Both the position numbers and the translations under genes were made by a program. The notes beneath the pieces were generated by a model. That model did no database searches. It was not told the origin of the DNA and saw only the letters and a list, made by a program, of their open reading frames with translations. Shown here piece after piece: positions 42,952 through 52,365 of a DNA stretch of 64,000 nt. Origin of the DNA: Bryobacteraceae bacterium (lineage in GTDB: Bacteria > Acidobacteriota > Terriglobia > Bryobacterales > Bryobacteraceae). Each line of letters opens with the position of its first letter. Position 1 is the first letter of the stretch. The stretch is taken from assembly GCA_947458745.1 (NCBI GenBank), contig CANGYQ010000001.1:186001-250000 (forward strand). The letters run 5' to 3'.

Positions 42952-45900
42952 ATGGTCCGGTGGCTTGTCCCAGTAGCCGCGCTCGCCGGGGCTTGGCTGC
43001 TGGTGCCTGCCCCGTTGTCGCTTGAAGTCCATCAAGGCCAGATGTACCGCGCCAGCATCGCGGGCGTGGGCCGCGCCTCCATCGCCGGGCACACGAAGAT
43101 GCTCGATGTCTGGGACCGCGACTTCACCCGCGAATTCCGCGCCACGCAGTCCGGCGCGCCCCCCATTGAGCTTCCACCCGGGGCCACGCTGGACCTGCAG
43201 CCCGTGGCGGATCATGTTCTTCCAGCCAGTGATTGGCGCGCGGCGGAGACGTTCCGTGCCGGTGAGAACATCGCCGCCTATGCTGACGAGCGGCCCTATT
43301 TTCCGGCAACCGAGGCGGAACTGCGCCCGGGCGTGCATTGGTACAAGGTCCGGCTTCGCGAGAGCGAGAAGCGGTTGGTGTTCTTCAATGTCGAAGTGGA
43401 CGACCGCGATGTGCCGTCCGATGTCGACTTGTTCACAGCCAGCGCGTCGGGCGAGTTGACGCCCTATCGCGAAGGGTCCCACCGCTACACGCCGGAGGCG
43501 ACGCAAAACTTCCCCGGCTTGGCCAGTTACCGGACGCGCGTGCTGGAGCCGGGGCGCGACTATCTGGTGCGCGTGGCCGCGAATCATCCCTGGTACCGGT
43601 TGCGCACCAAGTCGTACCCGGTGCCGCCTTATGCCGACCCGAAGCAAGCCGTCGAAGTCGGTATGGACCTGATGGTCAGCCTGGGTGATGCCTGGCTGAA
43701 CAACATCCCGCGCCGGGGTGCCATAGCGCAGCGCGACACCATGCAGCATGCCGAAGTGCAGAATTGTGTCGCCTGCCATGCCACGCAGTTCACGATGCGG
43801 GCCTACCGTGGTGCACGCGATCGGGGCTTTGCCCCGGTGAATCCGCATGCCGCCGCCAACTTGCAGGCACAACTCGAAAACAACCCGCGCCCGTTGCCGG
43901 GGCACGAGGGTGCCAACTGGTCCCGGGTAATTTTTTCGGCGCGTGCTGTTTCGACGCGCCTGCCGTTGCTGGTGGATGTGCCTGACGTCCGCCGGGGCGC
44001 GGTGAAGTTTCTTAATCTGGTCAATGCGTTGGAGCCGGAAGCCGATGGAGCGCCTCCAAACGTTAGCCCCATGGAAGTGGCCTTTGGCGCGTTGCGGCTC
44101 TATCGCGAACAGAACCATCCGAGGGCAGCCGAACTGGAGCGTCAGGTGCGGGCTTTTGCCGCCTCCAGCGTCACCGACTTGAGCTGGAAGGTGCTGGCGC
44201 TGCGGGACGCGGCCGACATTGAGCGGCTGCGCGCCATGCGGGGCGAAGCCGACTTTATCGAATCGTTGCGTCTCTATGCTCTGGCCGCGGCCGGCGCACA
44301 GCCCGACCTGACGGCGCTGCTCGCCAGCCAACAGGCATGGGGTGGTTGGCAGGGTGACCCGGGCCCAAAGACGTTCAATACTCCCTTCCGTGATACTCAG
44401 TTCGCACTGCTGGCGCTGGCTGAGCGCTACCCGCAAGCAGTTGCTCCGGCAGTAGTGCAGGAACCGGAGCCGGCACTTGCCGGTAAGGCGAAGCTGCGGC
44501 GTGAAGCAGTGCGGCTGCGCCGCGCGGCCGATGCGACGGCTTTGTTAAACGCGCCCCGCTGGGTGATGCTACGGGCGCTGAATAAACAGTTCCGTCAACT
44601 GGCGGGCCATGATTCGCTGCTGGCCGCCACGAAGGCCGCGCTGAACGATGGTTCACCATTGGAGCGCTTGGATGCCGCCATCGCGCTGACGCACTGGTAC
44701 ACTTGGCGCAACGATGAAAGCATTTTGGACGCCCTGGCGGCGCGCCTGAGCCGCGAAACGGAGCCTCGCGTCCGGCGTGTGCTGACCGAAGGAGTCTCGA
44801 ACATTCTCGATGAGAACCTGGGCTATGCCGAGGCTTGGATGCGGGCGATGGTCCGGGACGAGGACCGGGCGAAGACCGTGGCCGCGCTGCACGAAAGAAG
44901 CCGCAGCCAGGGGGCCGTGCTGGCCCGTCATCTGACGACGGGCACACGTGACGCCAAGCTTTCTTTGTTGACCTCCCTATGGGATCTGCCCCTGCGCCAC
45001 ATGGCCATCCCCGAGGACGCCGCGCACCGTAGCGAAGTGACGCTGCCGGCCTATTACGAAGAGTTCTCGCGCGGTGTGCCCCGCCTGCATGAGCCGGAGA
45101 CACGGTACGCGCCCTATGGGGAAGCACTGCGGTTCCGATATGACGCGCGCAATGGTTTTTTCAAAACGCGCGTGGGCAATGACAGTGACGCCATTGACCT
45201 GACGGGAGCTGGGCCAGAGCTGGAAGCAGCAATTCTCGCCTGTGTCCGGTCCGGCGATGCAGAGTTGCAGACGGCGGCGATCAAGGCCGGATCCGCTTTG
45301 GGCGGGGCGATGTCGCCCGCGTTTACCCGGACAATGCTGGCGCTGGCCAACTCGGGCGAAGTCCGCTATGTCTACGAGAACAGCGCCCGGGGGCGGCTGA
45401 CCTTGGGGGACCCGAATCAGCCGGACGACGTGACCATCGAAGCGCTGCTGAAGACGGAGAATCTGGCCGTGGCGCTGCCGCTGGTGGCGGCGATCCCGCC
45501 AGGGTCCGTCATCACGCGCGATGCCCGGTTGATGGCCTGGATGGAGAGCTTGCTCCAGAAGCCCCCGGCAGGCCTGGTAGACCGGGTGATCGCGGCGGCG
45601 GCGGTTTTTCCGCGAGTGGCCGACGGCCCCCTGATGCGCAGTGTCGTCCTGGAAGCGCTGGGCTCCGGCGACCGGGCCACGGAAGCAGCGGCCATCGAAG
45701 TGGTGGTGCGGAACTACTTTGCGGACCCCACAATGCCGACGTTGGCGGAGCAGTTTGGGGCGGCCACGCAAGGGCGGGTGCGGCAGCAACTGCTCGATTC
45801 GTTGGACCCTTCGCGGTTTTCACTGCGCCTGTCGGCGCTGTCGCTCTACAACCCGGGCAACCTGAACTTCATCCCCGCGGACGCCAATCTGTTTTCAAGC

Positions 45901-46389
45901 AATAAGGTGCAGGAGTTTGTCGCGCGGAGCTTGAACGAGGCAGAGCCGCAAGTGCGAGCCGCCGCCCAGGACCTGGTTCGGACCTATCCGCAACTGGCTA
46001 AGCAGATCGGCGCGACGGCCGCCGCGCGCCCTATGCCCGATCCGCAGTACTTTGAGCAACACGTCCAGCCCATCCTCAGCCGGGCCGGACAAGACGGCAA
46101 GGCTTGTGTGATGTGCCACGCCACGCATGCCCGCTTCACCCTGCGCCTGAACGCAGCGGCCAACTATAGGGCCGCCCTGAAGGTGATCGACCTGGCCAAT
46201 CCAAAGCAAAGCCTGATCCTGATCAAACCGACGCGCCCCAACGATTCCGCCGGCGACCCGAACTTCTTTTTGGCAACCCACAATGGCGGCGAGCGTTGGA
46301 AGGGCAACGAATCGAGCGTTGAGTACCAGACAATCCTCGCTTGGATCCGCGGCGCCAAAGCCACGCCCATCACCACCGCTAACCGGTAG
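42952..46389 (+). CDS. Large secreted di-heme protein with toroid and HEAT-like regions (paralogue A)
   Basis: 1145 residues. The signal peptide ends near SLEVHQG. The N-terminal part (about 30-240) is beta-rich and contains YLVRVAANHPWYRLRT. The first c-type heme site is Cys272-Val-Ala-Cys275-His276. Then follow helical repeats with a terpenoid-cyclase-like QW motif (QQAWGGWQGDP, FRDTQFALLALA), a HEAT-like region and a C-terminal PSCyt-like domain with Cys1052-Val-Met-Cys1055-His1056 (HVQPILSRAG). It is clearly paralogous to 52366-55398. It is probably periplasmic and redox active, but no function is known to me. Confidence 0.8.
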   Translation: MVRWLVPVAALAGAWLLVPAPLSLEVHQGQMYRASIAGVGRASIAGHTKMLDVWDRDFTREFRATQSGAPPIELPPGATLDLQPVADHVLPASDWRAAETFRAGENIAAYADERPYFPATEAELRPGVHWYKVRLRESEKRLVFFNVEVDDRDVPSDVDLFTASASGELTPYREGSHRYTPEATQNFPGLASYRTRVLEPGRDYLVRVAANHPWYRLRTKSYPVPPYADPKQAVEVGMDLMVSLGDAWLNNIPRRGAIAQRDTMQHAEVQNCVACHATQFTMRAYRGARDRGFAPVNPHAAANLQAQLENNPRPLPGHEGANWSRVIFSARAVSTRLPLLVDVPDVRRGAVKFLNLVNALEPEADGAPPNVSPMEVAFGALRLYREQNHPRAAELERQVRAFAASSVTDLSWKVLALRDAADIERLRAMRGEADFIESLRLYALAAAGAQPDLTALLASQQAWGGWQGDPGPKTFNTPFRDTQFALLALAERYPQAVAPAVVQEPEPALAGKAKLRREAVRLRRAADATALLNAPRWVMLRALNKQFRQLAGHDSLLAATKAALNDGSPLERLDAAIALTHWYTWRNDESILDALAARLSRETEPRVRRVLTEGVSNILDENLGYAEAWMRAMVRDEDRAKTVAALHERSRSQGAVLARHLTTGTRDAKLSLLTSLWDLPLRHMAIPEDAAHRSEVTLPAYYEEFSRGVPRLHEPETRYAPYGEALRFRYDARNGFFKTRVGNDSDAIDLTGAGPELEAAILACVRSGDAELQTAAIKAGSALGGAMSPAFTRTMLALANSGEVRYVYENSARGRLTLGDPNQPDDVTIEALLKTENLAVALPLVAAIPPGSVITRDARLMAWMESLLQKPPAGLVDRVIAAAAVFPRVADGPLMRSVVLEALGSGDRATEAAAIEVVVRNYFADPTMPTLAEQFGAATQGRVRQQLLDSLDPSRFSLRLSALSLYNPGNLNFIPADANLFSSNKVQEFVARSLNEAEPQVRAAAQDLVRTYPQLAKQIGATAAARPMPDPQYFEQHVQPILSRAGQDGKACVMCHATHARFTLRLNAAANYRAALKVIDLANPKQSLILIKPTRPNDSAGDPNFFLATHNGGERWKGNESSVEYQTILAWIRGAKATPITTANR

Positions 46390-46393
46390 CCAC

Positions 46394-46440
46394 AGCCCGG
46401 TGCACTTGGGGGCTCCGGAGCCGTGCTGATGCCGGCCTAG
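46394..46440. repeat. Possible strongly decayed palindromic repeat
   Basis: AGCCCGGTGCAC then TTGGGGGCT, and on the right GAGCCGTGCTGATGC then GGCCTAG, mimic the arms of the palindrome family with many changes. Similarity is by eye and weak. Confidence 0.25.
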
Positions 46441-46512
46441 CCGGTGTTCGGGGCAATGACGGACCGGGGCAGCAGGCGGGTGGTAACCGCAACTTGGCGC
46501 ACTGGCCAGGGT

Positions 46513-46518
46513 TATACT
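46513..46518 (+). promoter_or_regulatory. -10 hexamer directly upstream of the beta-propeller gene
   Basis: TATACT ends nine bases before ATG 46528; no Shine-Dalgarno is present between. Confidence 0.42.
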
Positions 46519-46527
46519 GGGGTGCGC

Positions 46528-49500
46528 ATGAGGCTCATCCGGGTCTTCCTTTCTTTGGTGTGGCTGATGGCAGGCGGGACGTTTCTGCTTAAGCAGGAGG
46601 CGTGTGCCGCGACGTTTGGAACCGCTATTCCGGTGGTGGGCGGAGTGACCGACATGGTGCTCGACAGTGCCCGGAACCGGCTTTATCTAGTTGGGGTTCC
46701 GGACAAGGTGGATGTTTATTCCATCACCCAGCGCCGCACGATTGCCACCATCCGGACCGATTCGCTGCCCCTGGCGGCAGCGATGTCGCGCGACGGCAAG
46801 TTTCTTTACGTGGTTGCTCACAATGCCTCAGCACTGAATGTCATTGACCTGGAGTCGCTGGGCATTGTCAAGACGGTCAACCTGCCGGCTCGTCCGGAAG
46901 GCGTGGCGGTGGGCAATGATGAACGCGTGCTGATCTCGACCATCGGCACGGGCGCGGGCAATGCGTTCAATGTGCTGCTGCTCTATGACCCCAATGCCGC
47001 GGAGACGCGGGCGCTGTCGGCCGTCCAGGTGACGCCCCCGGCAGCGACGCCGCCCGTACTGCCCGCACCCCAGGGCCAACCACTGCGGGCCAACCGGAGT
47101 TTCCTGGCGGCTTCCATCGACGGCACCACGATTGTCGGGGCCAACGTTTTGGCCAACGGTACCCGGACGGTGTTTGTCTACGAGGTGGCGTCCGGCAGCG
47201 TGTTGCGGTCCCGCAATATCGGCAGTATCTCGAACGTGCTGTCGATTTCGAGCAACGGGCAGCGCTTCATGGCGGGCCTGTCGCTGTTTGATACGGCGAC
47301 ACTCGAGATTCTTGCCCAGCAGAATCTGGCTAACGCCCCTTATCCGATCCCCGCGGGCACCAACTTCAACTTGCAGCAGAATCAGGGCGGCAGCGTTTTC
47401 GCGCCCGATGGGTCCGCCATTTTTTCGGCCTTCAACGTCGCCCCGCAGCAGAACCCGGCGGCGCGGCCAAATATCAGCCAGTTGATGCTTTCTGACCCGG
47501 ACAACTTATTGATTCGCGACGGCTATCAGTTGCCCGAGAACCTGTCCGGCAAGATTCTGATCTCGGCTGATTCGCAGAACATGTTCGCCATTTCCGAGTC
47601 TGGTTTTTTGACGATTCCGATTGGTCAGGTGGCGCAGCAACCCATTGCCACGCTGGCCCAATCGTCGGTGCTGCTGGCGAATGATCAGTGCGGGGTGTTT
47701 TCCAACCTCCGGACCACGCGGGTCTCACTGCGCAATGACGGACGTGGGACACTGGGCGCAACCTCGGCGCAACTGCTGACGGCCACCGGCGGCCCGGCGG
47801 GACTAGGCGGGGCGGGTGGACCGGGCGGCGGCATCGCCATTCCGGTTCCCGGCGGCGGCGTCATCACCATCCCGATCGGCGGAGTGCCGGGCCTACCGGC
47901 GAATGTCCCGGCGGCGACCGCCCCCGCCAACGCGACGGCCCCCAGCATCCGGACCATTCCTTCGGCCACTGGAGTAGATTTCGAGTTCACCTTCAACAAT
48001 GCCAACCGCAATGCCGTCGGCACGGTGAACCCGTTCCATGACTATCTGGTGCAGTCGAACAACGCGGTCAATATTCCAGCCCGGATCCGGGTATTCCAGA
48101 ACAATCGTGACTCCGACGCCCGGGGCGAAGTGGTTCCGGTGCCCGTGGGCATCTCGGCCAATGAGGCGCTGACGGACTTGGTCTTCGATGCTCAACGCCA
48201 GCGCGTCTACATGGCCAACTCCGGCTTGAACCGCATTGAGACCTATGACGTCCGCACGCGCCGACTGCTGACACCGTTGAAGGTGGGACAATTGCCCCGT
48301 TCGATGGCACTGTCACTGGACGGGTCGTTGATGTATGTGGCGAACTCGGGCGGCGAGTCGCTGACGGTGGTGGACCTGGATCAACGGGCGGTGATGGGCA
48401 AGATCAAGTTTCCGCCTATCCCGCTGAACGCCAACGTGGCCCTGGCTACGCCGCGAGTGATTGCACCGTCACAAAGCGGCCCGCTGGTACTGGTGAGCAC
48501 GGGCAGCGGCACAGCCGCGACGCTGTGGAAGATCATCGGCAATGAGATGGTGCCCCGGCGGCTGGAGCCGGAAATCTTTGGAACGGCCACCACCATCCCG
48601 GCACCTTACACGATGACCTCGACGCCGAATGGCGAATTCATCCTTTTGTTTGCCGGCAATGGGTTTGCCTATCTTTACAGTGCGCTTGATGACCGGTTCG
48701 TGCAGGCGCGCCAGATCTTTACCGGCCAGCAGATGACCGGCTACTACGGAGCGGTGACGGCTGGACCGCGGGGCACCTACTATGTCGTCAACGGAACGAC
48801 GCTAAATTCGGCATTGAGCCCGGTCTCGACGGCCCAGGCGGTGGCGGCCGGAGTGACGGGCAATCTCCCGGTGGCCGCCACGGTACCGGTGGGGGCCACA
48901 ACCTACGCCCGCTTTACGCAGCCCTTCCGCACAGCCGCCAACCAGGCGCTATCGGACCCGGGAACAGTGGAATTGGTGGACGTGCAAACCGGTATCGCCA
49001 CCCGGCGGTCACTGGCGCTGGAAGGGCCCACCACCCAAGCCGTGGGCAATCAGCGGGTGGTGGTGGACGGCCGGACCATGGCGCTGGATGCCACCGGCAC
49101 CAATGCCTATGTCATCACCACCAGCGGCCTCAGTATCGTCCCGCTGGACACCCCGGCAGCGGCGGACCGGCCGCTGCCCAACAACAACGGCACAGTATCG
49201 CTAGCCAGCTACCTGCCGGCCTTTGCGCCCGGCGGCCTGATCTCGATTTTTGGCCGCAACCTGGGCCAGGATGCCAGCGCCGAACCGCCCTACCCCACGA
49301 CGCTGGGTGGTACCTGCGTCACGTTGAACAATACGCCCATCCCGCTGTTGATGACCTCCGCCGGACAAATTAACGCCCGGATTCCGGAGAACATCACGGT
49401 GGGGGCGACCACGGTACCGCAGACCCTGGTGGTGCGATCGCTGGATCGCCGCTCTTCCAGCACCGCCCAGACGATCCGGATCAGCCGGCTGGCCCCGGCG

Positions 49501-49884
49501 CTTTTTGTCGATAGTGCGACCGGCCGCGCCGCCGCCTATGACGGCGAAACGGGCGAGCGGATTTCGCCGGATAACCCCACCACCCGAGACCGCTATGTCT
49601 CCATCTATGGGGTTGGCTTTGGGCTGAACTTCAAGAGGAGCGGTTCCACCACATTGACCGAGCTGGCCGACAAAGTGGAAGTGTTCATTGGAGACCCCAA
49701 GATGGACCAGGCGGAGATGGATGTCCGCTGGGCGGGCCTGGTGCCGGGTTTGGTGGGCATCTACCAGGTGAACTTCTACGTCCCGTGGTACCGCCTACGG
49801 GGCGAGCAGATTCTCGTGGTAAAGGTAGCGGGCGTCGAAAGCCAACGAACGGGTCCCGTAGTACCCAAAATCGACGTGGACTAG
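46528..49884 (+). CDS. Secreted YVTN-type beta-propeller protein with TIGR03437 C-terminal domain
   Basis: 1118 residues from ATG 46528 (signal MRLIRVFLSLVWLMAGGTFLL); an extension to 46444 is rejected. Two sets of propeller repeats are visible: DMVLDSARNRLYLVGVPDKV, VIDLESLGIVKTVNL near the start, and VFDAQRQRVYMANSGLNRIE and MYVANSGGESLTVVDLDQ in the middle. A Gly/Pro-rich linker lies at about residues 415-475. The C-terminal 220 residues are the Solibacter-type TIGR03437 domain (FAPGGLISIFGRNLG, PTTLGGTCVTLNN, ILVVKVAGVES). Probably a surface or secreted adhesion-like protein. It lies between the di-heme and TPR proteins. Confidence 0.85.
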   Translation: MRLIRVFLSLVWLMAGGTFLLKQEACAATFGTAIPVVGGVTDMVLDSARNRLYLVGVPDKVDVYSITQRRTIATIRTDSLPLAAAMSRDGKFLYVVAHNASALNVIDLESLGIVKTVNLPARPEGVAVGNDERVLISTIGTGAGNAFNVLLLYDPNAAETRALSAVQVTPPAATPPVLPAPQGQPLRANRSFLAASIDGTTIVGANVLANGTRTVFVYEVASGSVLRSRNIGSISNVLSISSNGQRFMAGLSLFDTATLEILAQQNLANAPYPIPAGTNFNLQQNQGGSVFAPDGSAIFSAFNVAPQQNPAARPNISQLMLSDPDNLLIRDGYQLPENLSGKILISADSQNMFAISESGFLTIPIGQVAQQPIATLAQSSVLLANDQCGVFSNLRTTRVSLRNDGRGTLGATSAQLLTATGGPAGLGGAGGPGGGIAIPVPGGGVITIPIGGVPGLPANVPAATAPANATAPSIRTIPSATGVDFEFTFNNANRNAVGTVNPFHDYLVQSNNAVNIPARIRVFQNNRDSDARGEVVPVPVGISANEALTDLVFDAQRQRVYMANSGLNRIETYDVRTRRLLTPLKVGQLPRSMALSLDGSLMYVANSGGESLTVVDLDQRAVMGKIKFPPIPLNANVALATPRVIAPSQSGPLVLVSTGSGTAATLWKIIGNEMVPRRLEPEIFGTATTIPAPYTMTSTPNGEFILLFAGNGFAYLYSALDDRFVQARQIFTGQQMTGYYGAVTAGPRGTYYVVNGTTLNSALSPVSTAQAVAAGVTGNLPVAATVPVGATTYARFTQPFRTAANQALSDPGTVELVDVQTGIATRRSLALEGPTTQAVGNQRVVVDGRTMALDATGTNAYVITTSGLSIVPLDTPAAADRPLPNNNGTVSLASYLPAFAPGGLISIFGRNLGQDASAEPPYPTTLGGTCVTLNNTPIPLLMTSAGQINARIPENITVGATTVPQTLVVRSLDRRSSSTAQTIRISRLAPALFVDSATGRAAAYDGETGERISPDNPTTRDRYVSIYGVGFGLNFKRSGSTTLTELADKVEVFIGDPKMDQAEMDVRWAGLVPGLVGIYQVNFYVPWYRLRGEQILVVKVAGVESQRTGPVVPKIDVD

Positions 49885-49960
49885 GGAGTCCGGCGGGGAA
49901 GCCGTTTCACAGACGTGCGCGCAAGGCAATCCAATCTTCTTTTGTACACGTCTTCGACTG

Positions 49961-49966
49961 TATAAT
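49961..49966 (+). promoter_or_regulatory. Consensus -10 of the TPR lipoprotein gene
   Basis: TATAAT lies 34 bases before ATG 50001; a second hexamer TATACT follows at 49972. The -35 is poor (TTGTAC is only 13 bases away). The leader would be about 25-30 bases. Confidence 0.45.
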
Positions 49967-50000
49967 TGACCTATACTAGCCGATTAGAAAGTTTGTCTCT

Positions 50001-52313
50001 ATGCGTTCTACCAAGTTGATACTTCTGCTCGCCCTGGCACTGCTGGGTGCGGCCTGTAATCGTGATCCGAAGGTGCAACGGCAAAAGCACCTGGAAAATG
50101 GCAACCGGTACTTTAACAATGGCAAGTACAAAGAAGCGTCGATCATGTACCGGCGTGCGTTGCAGCAGGATCAACGGTTTGGCGAGGCCTATTACCGCTT
50201 GGGCCTGTCTGAGTTGAAGTTAGGGCGACCGGTTGAATCCCTCCGGGCCCTGCAGCGCGCGGTGGAACTGGACCCCAATAATCAGGACGCCCCGGCCAAG
50301 CTGGCCGAGCTATTCCTGGCCTTTTATTCAGCCAACCCCAAGCATCCTCAGGAGTACCTGAAGGAAATTGAGGAGAACACCAACAAAATCCTCACGCGTA
50401 ACCCTAAATCCTACGATGGTTTGCGGCTGCGCGGCTACCTGAATCTGACCAAGCGCAACATTGAGGCGGCCACGGCGGATTTCCGCGCGGCCAACGACAT
50501 TAAGCCCGGCCAGCCGGACCTGGTGCTGGTGCTCTGCCAGAGCCTGCTGGCGAGCCAGAAGGGCGACGAAGCCGAAAAGCTGGCCCGGGCGACGCTGGAT
50601 AAGGAGAAAGGCTACGCGCCGCTCTATGACCTGCTGTATGGCACCTATATCCAGTCCAAGCGGTTTGACGAAGCAGAAGCCGTTCTCAAGCTGAAGTCGG
50701 GCAACAACCCGCGCGTTCCCATGTACATCCTGCAGTTGGCGGCCCATTACCTGGCCGCGCAGAAGATGCCGGAGATGCAGGTTCAACTGGACCGGATCAC
50801 GTCCAATCAGAAGGATTTCCCAAGTGCGCGGGCGATGGTGGGCGATTTCTACTTCCGCGCCCGGTCGCTGGATAAAGCGATTGAGCAGTACTCACTGGGA
50901 TTGAAGGAAGCCAAGAAGGACGACGAGAAGCTGGTTTTCCAGAAGCGGCAGGTGGAAGTGCTGGTGGCCCAAGGCAAGATCCCCGAGGCCAACAAGGTGG
51001 TGACGGAAATTCTGCAGACCAACCCCAAGGACGACGACGGCATTGCCATGCGCGGCGCACTGGCCTTGCGGTCCGGCACCAAAGAAACGGTGCAGGCCGC
51101 CATCAACGACTTGCAGTCGGTGGTTTCGCGTACCCCCAACAATCCGGTGCTTCGCTTTAACTACGCCCGGGCTTTGATCGCCAAGGGTGAACTGGACCAA
51201 GCCAAGGTTCAACTGCTGGAAGCGGTGAAGCTGCGTCCGGACTTTGTGCCGGCCCGCCTGGCGCTGGCGCAGGTCTACGTCACGAAGGGCGACTTCCCGA
51301 ACGCCCAGCAGATGGCCAATGAGATCCTGCAGTACGATCCGAATAGCCAACCAGCCAAGCTGCTGCGATCCAGCGCCATGATCGGCCTGCGCCAGTACGT
51401 CGAAGCGCGCCAGGAGCTGAAGGGCATCCTGGAGGCCAATCCGCAGTTGACTGACGCCCAGTTCCAGTTGGGCATGGTGAACTTTAGTGAAGGCAAGTTT
51501 AAGGAAGCCGAAGGCGTCTTCCGCCGTCTCTACGAGAGCAATCCCCGGGACCCGCGCGGTTTGCTGGGCACCATTGAAGCTTTGGCCCGCCAGAACCAGT
51601 ACCCCGAGGCGATCAAAATGATCACCGCTGAACTGGAGAAGAGCCCGGACCGGAGTGATCTGCGGCTGGCCCTGGCCAACACGGCATTCAATGTCAAGAA
51701 TTTCGACTTGGCCATCCAGGAACTGCAGAAGGTGATGCAGAAGGAGCCCAAGAACACCAACCTGATGCTCCGGCTGGGCGAGTGCTACCGCCAGAAGGGC
51801 AACATGGAGCAGGCGATCGCCATCGTCCAGAAGGCCCAGGCGACGGCACCGAATGACCCGGTCTCGACGCTGCAATTGGCGCTGCTCTATGACACCACCG
51901 GCTCGGCGGAACGGTCCAAGCCGCATTATGAGAAGGTGCTCTCGGTGGAGCCCGACAACCCATTGGCGTTGAACAACTTGGCCTACATTATGGCCGAACA
52001 GGGCGTCAATCTCGATCAGGCGCTGACCATGGTCCAGAAGGCCAAGCAGAAGCTGCCGACCAACCCGGAAATCTCCGACACGATGGGTTGGATCTACATC
52101 AAGAAGAACTTGAGCGACAACGCCATCTCGATTCTGCGCGAGCTGACCACAAAGTACCCGGACCGGGCGGTGTATCAATACCACTTGGGTATGGCGTACT
52201 TCCAGAAGGGCGATAAGCCCCAGGCCAAGAAGATCCTGCAGGGCGCGCTGACCAAGAAGCCCGACAAGAGCGAAGAGGCCAAGATCAAGGAATTGATCGC
52301 CAAGTGCGGCTGA
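50001..52313 (+). CDS. Large TPR-repeat lipoprotein (PrsT/PEP-CTERM-system-like)
   Basis: 770 residues. The signal peptide (MRSTKLILLLALALLGAAC) ends in a lipobox-like GAAC (Cys19). The rest is about 18-20 tetratricopeptide repeats with the usual W/L-G-Y-A-P pattern (GNRYFNNGKYKEASIMYRRAL, AYYRLGLSELKLGRPVES). The length, lipoprotein signal and repeat content resemble the TPR lipoprotein found with PEP-CTERM/exosortase systems. It should sit at the periplasmic face of a membrane and scaffold partners. The second di-heme gene follows after 52 bases. Confidence 0.88.
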   Translation: MRSTKLILLLALALLGAACNRDPKVQRQKHLENGNRYFNNGKYKEASIMYRRALQQDQRFGEAYYRLGLSELKLGRPVESLRALQRAVELDPNNQDAPAKLAELFLAFYSANPKHPQEYLKEIEENTNKILTRNPKSYDGLRLRGYLNLTKRNIEAATADFRAANDIKPGQPDLVLVLCQSLLASQKGDEAEKLARATLDKEKGYAPLYDLLYGTYIQSKRFDEAEAVLKLKSGNNPRVPMYILQLAAHYLAAQKMPEMQVQLDRITSNQKDFPSARAMVGDFYFRARSLDKAIEQYSLGLKEAKKDDEKLVFQKRQVEVLVAQGKIPEANKVVTEILQTNPKDDDGIAMRGALALRSGTKETVQAAINDLQSVVSRTPNNPVLRFNYARALIAKGELDQAKVQLLEAVKLRPDFVPARLALAQVYVTKGDFPNAQQMANEILQYDPNSQPAKLLRSSAMIGLRQYVEARQELKGILEANPQLTDAQFQLGMVNFSEGKFKEAEGVFRRLYESNPRDPRGLLGTIEALARQNQYPEAIKMITAELEKSPDRSDLRLALANTAFNVKNFDLAIQELQKVMQKEPKNTNLMLRLGECYRQKGNMEQAIAIVQKAQATAPNDPVSTLQLALLYDTTGSAERSKPHYEKVLSVEPDNPLALNNLAYIMAEQGVNLDQALTMVQKAKQKLPTNPEISDTMGWIYIKKNLSDNAISILRELTTKYPDRAVYQYHLGMAYFQKGDKPQAKKILQGALTKKPDKSEEAKIKELIAKCG

Positions 52314-52365
52314 TAAGCGTACCTTCGCGTGCGTGATCTTGTTCCAAATGCCTTAGGCTAAAGAA

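Noticed and set aside
42919-44436. 505-codon reverse open frame overlapping paralogue A
   Set aside because: Covers the heme motif on the other strand, starts nowhere near a promoter, and has no family pattern.
50892-52184. 430-codon reverse open frame opposite the TPR lipoprotein gene
   Set aside because: Repetitive shadow of the TPR coding strand, with no independent start signals.
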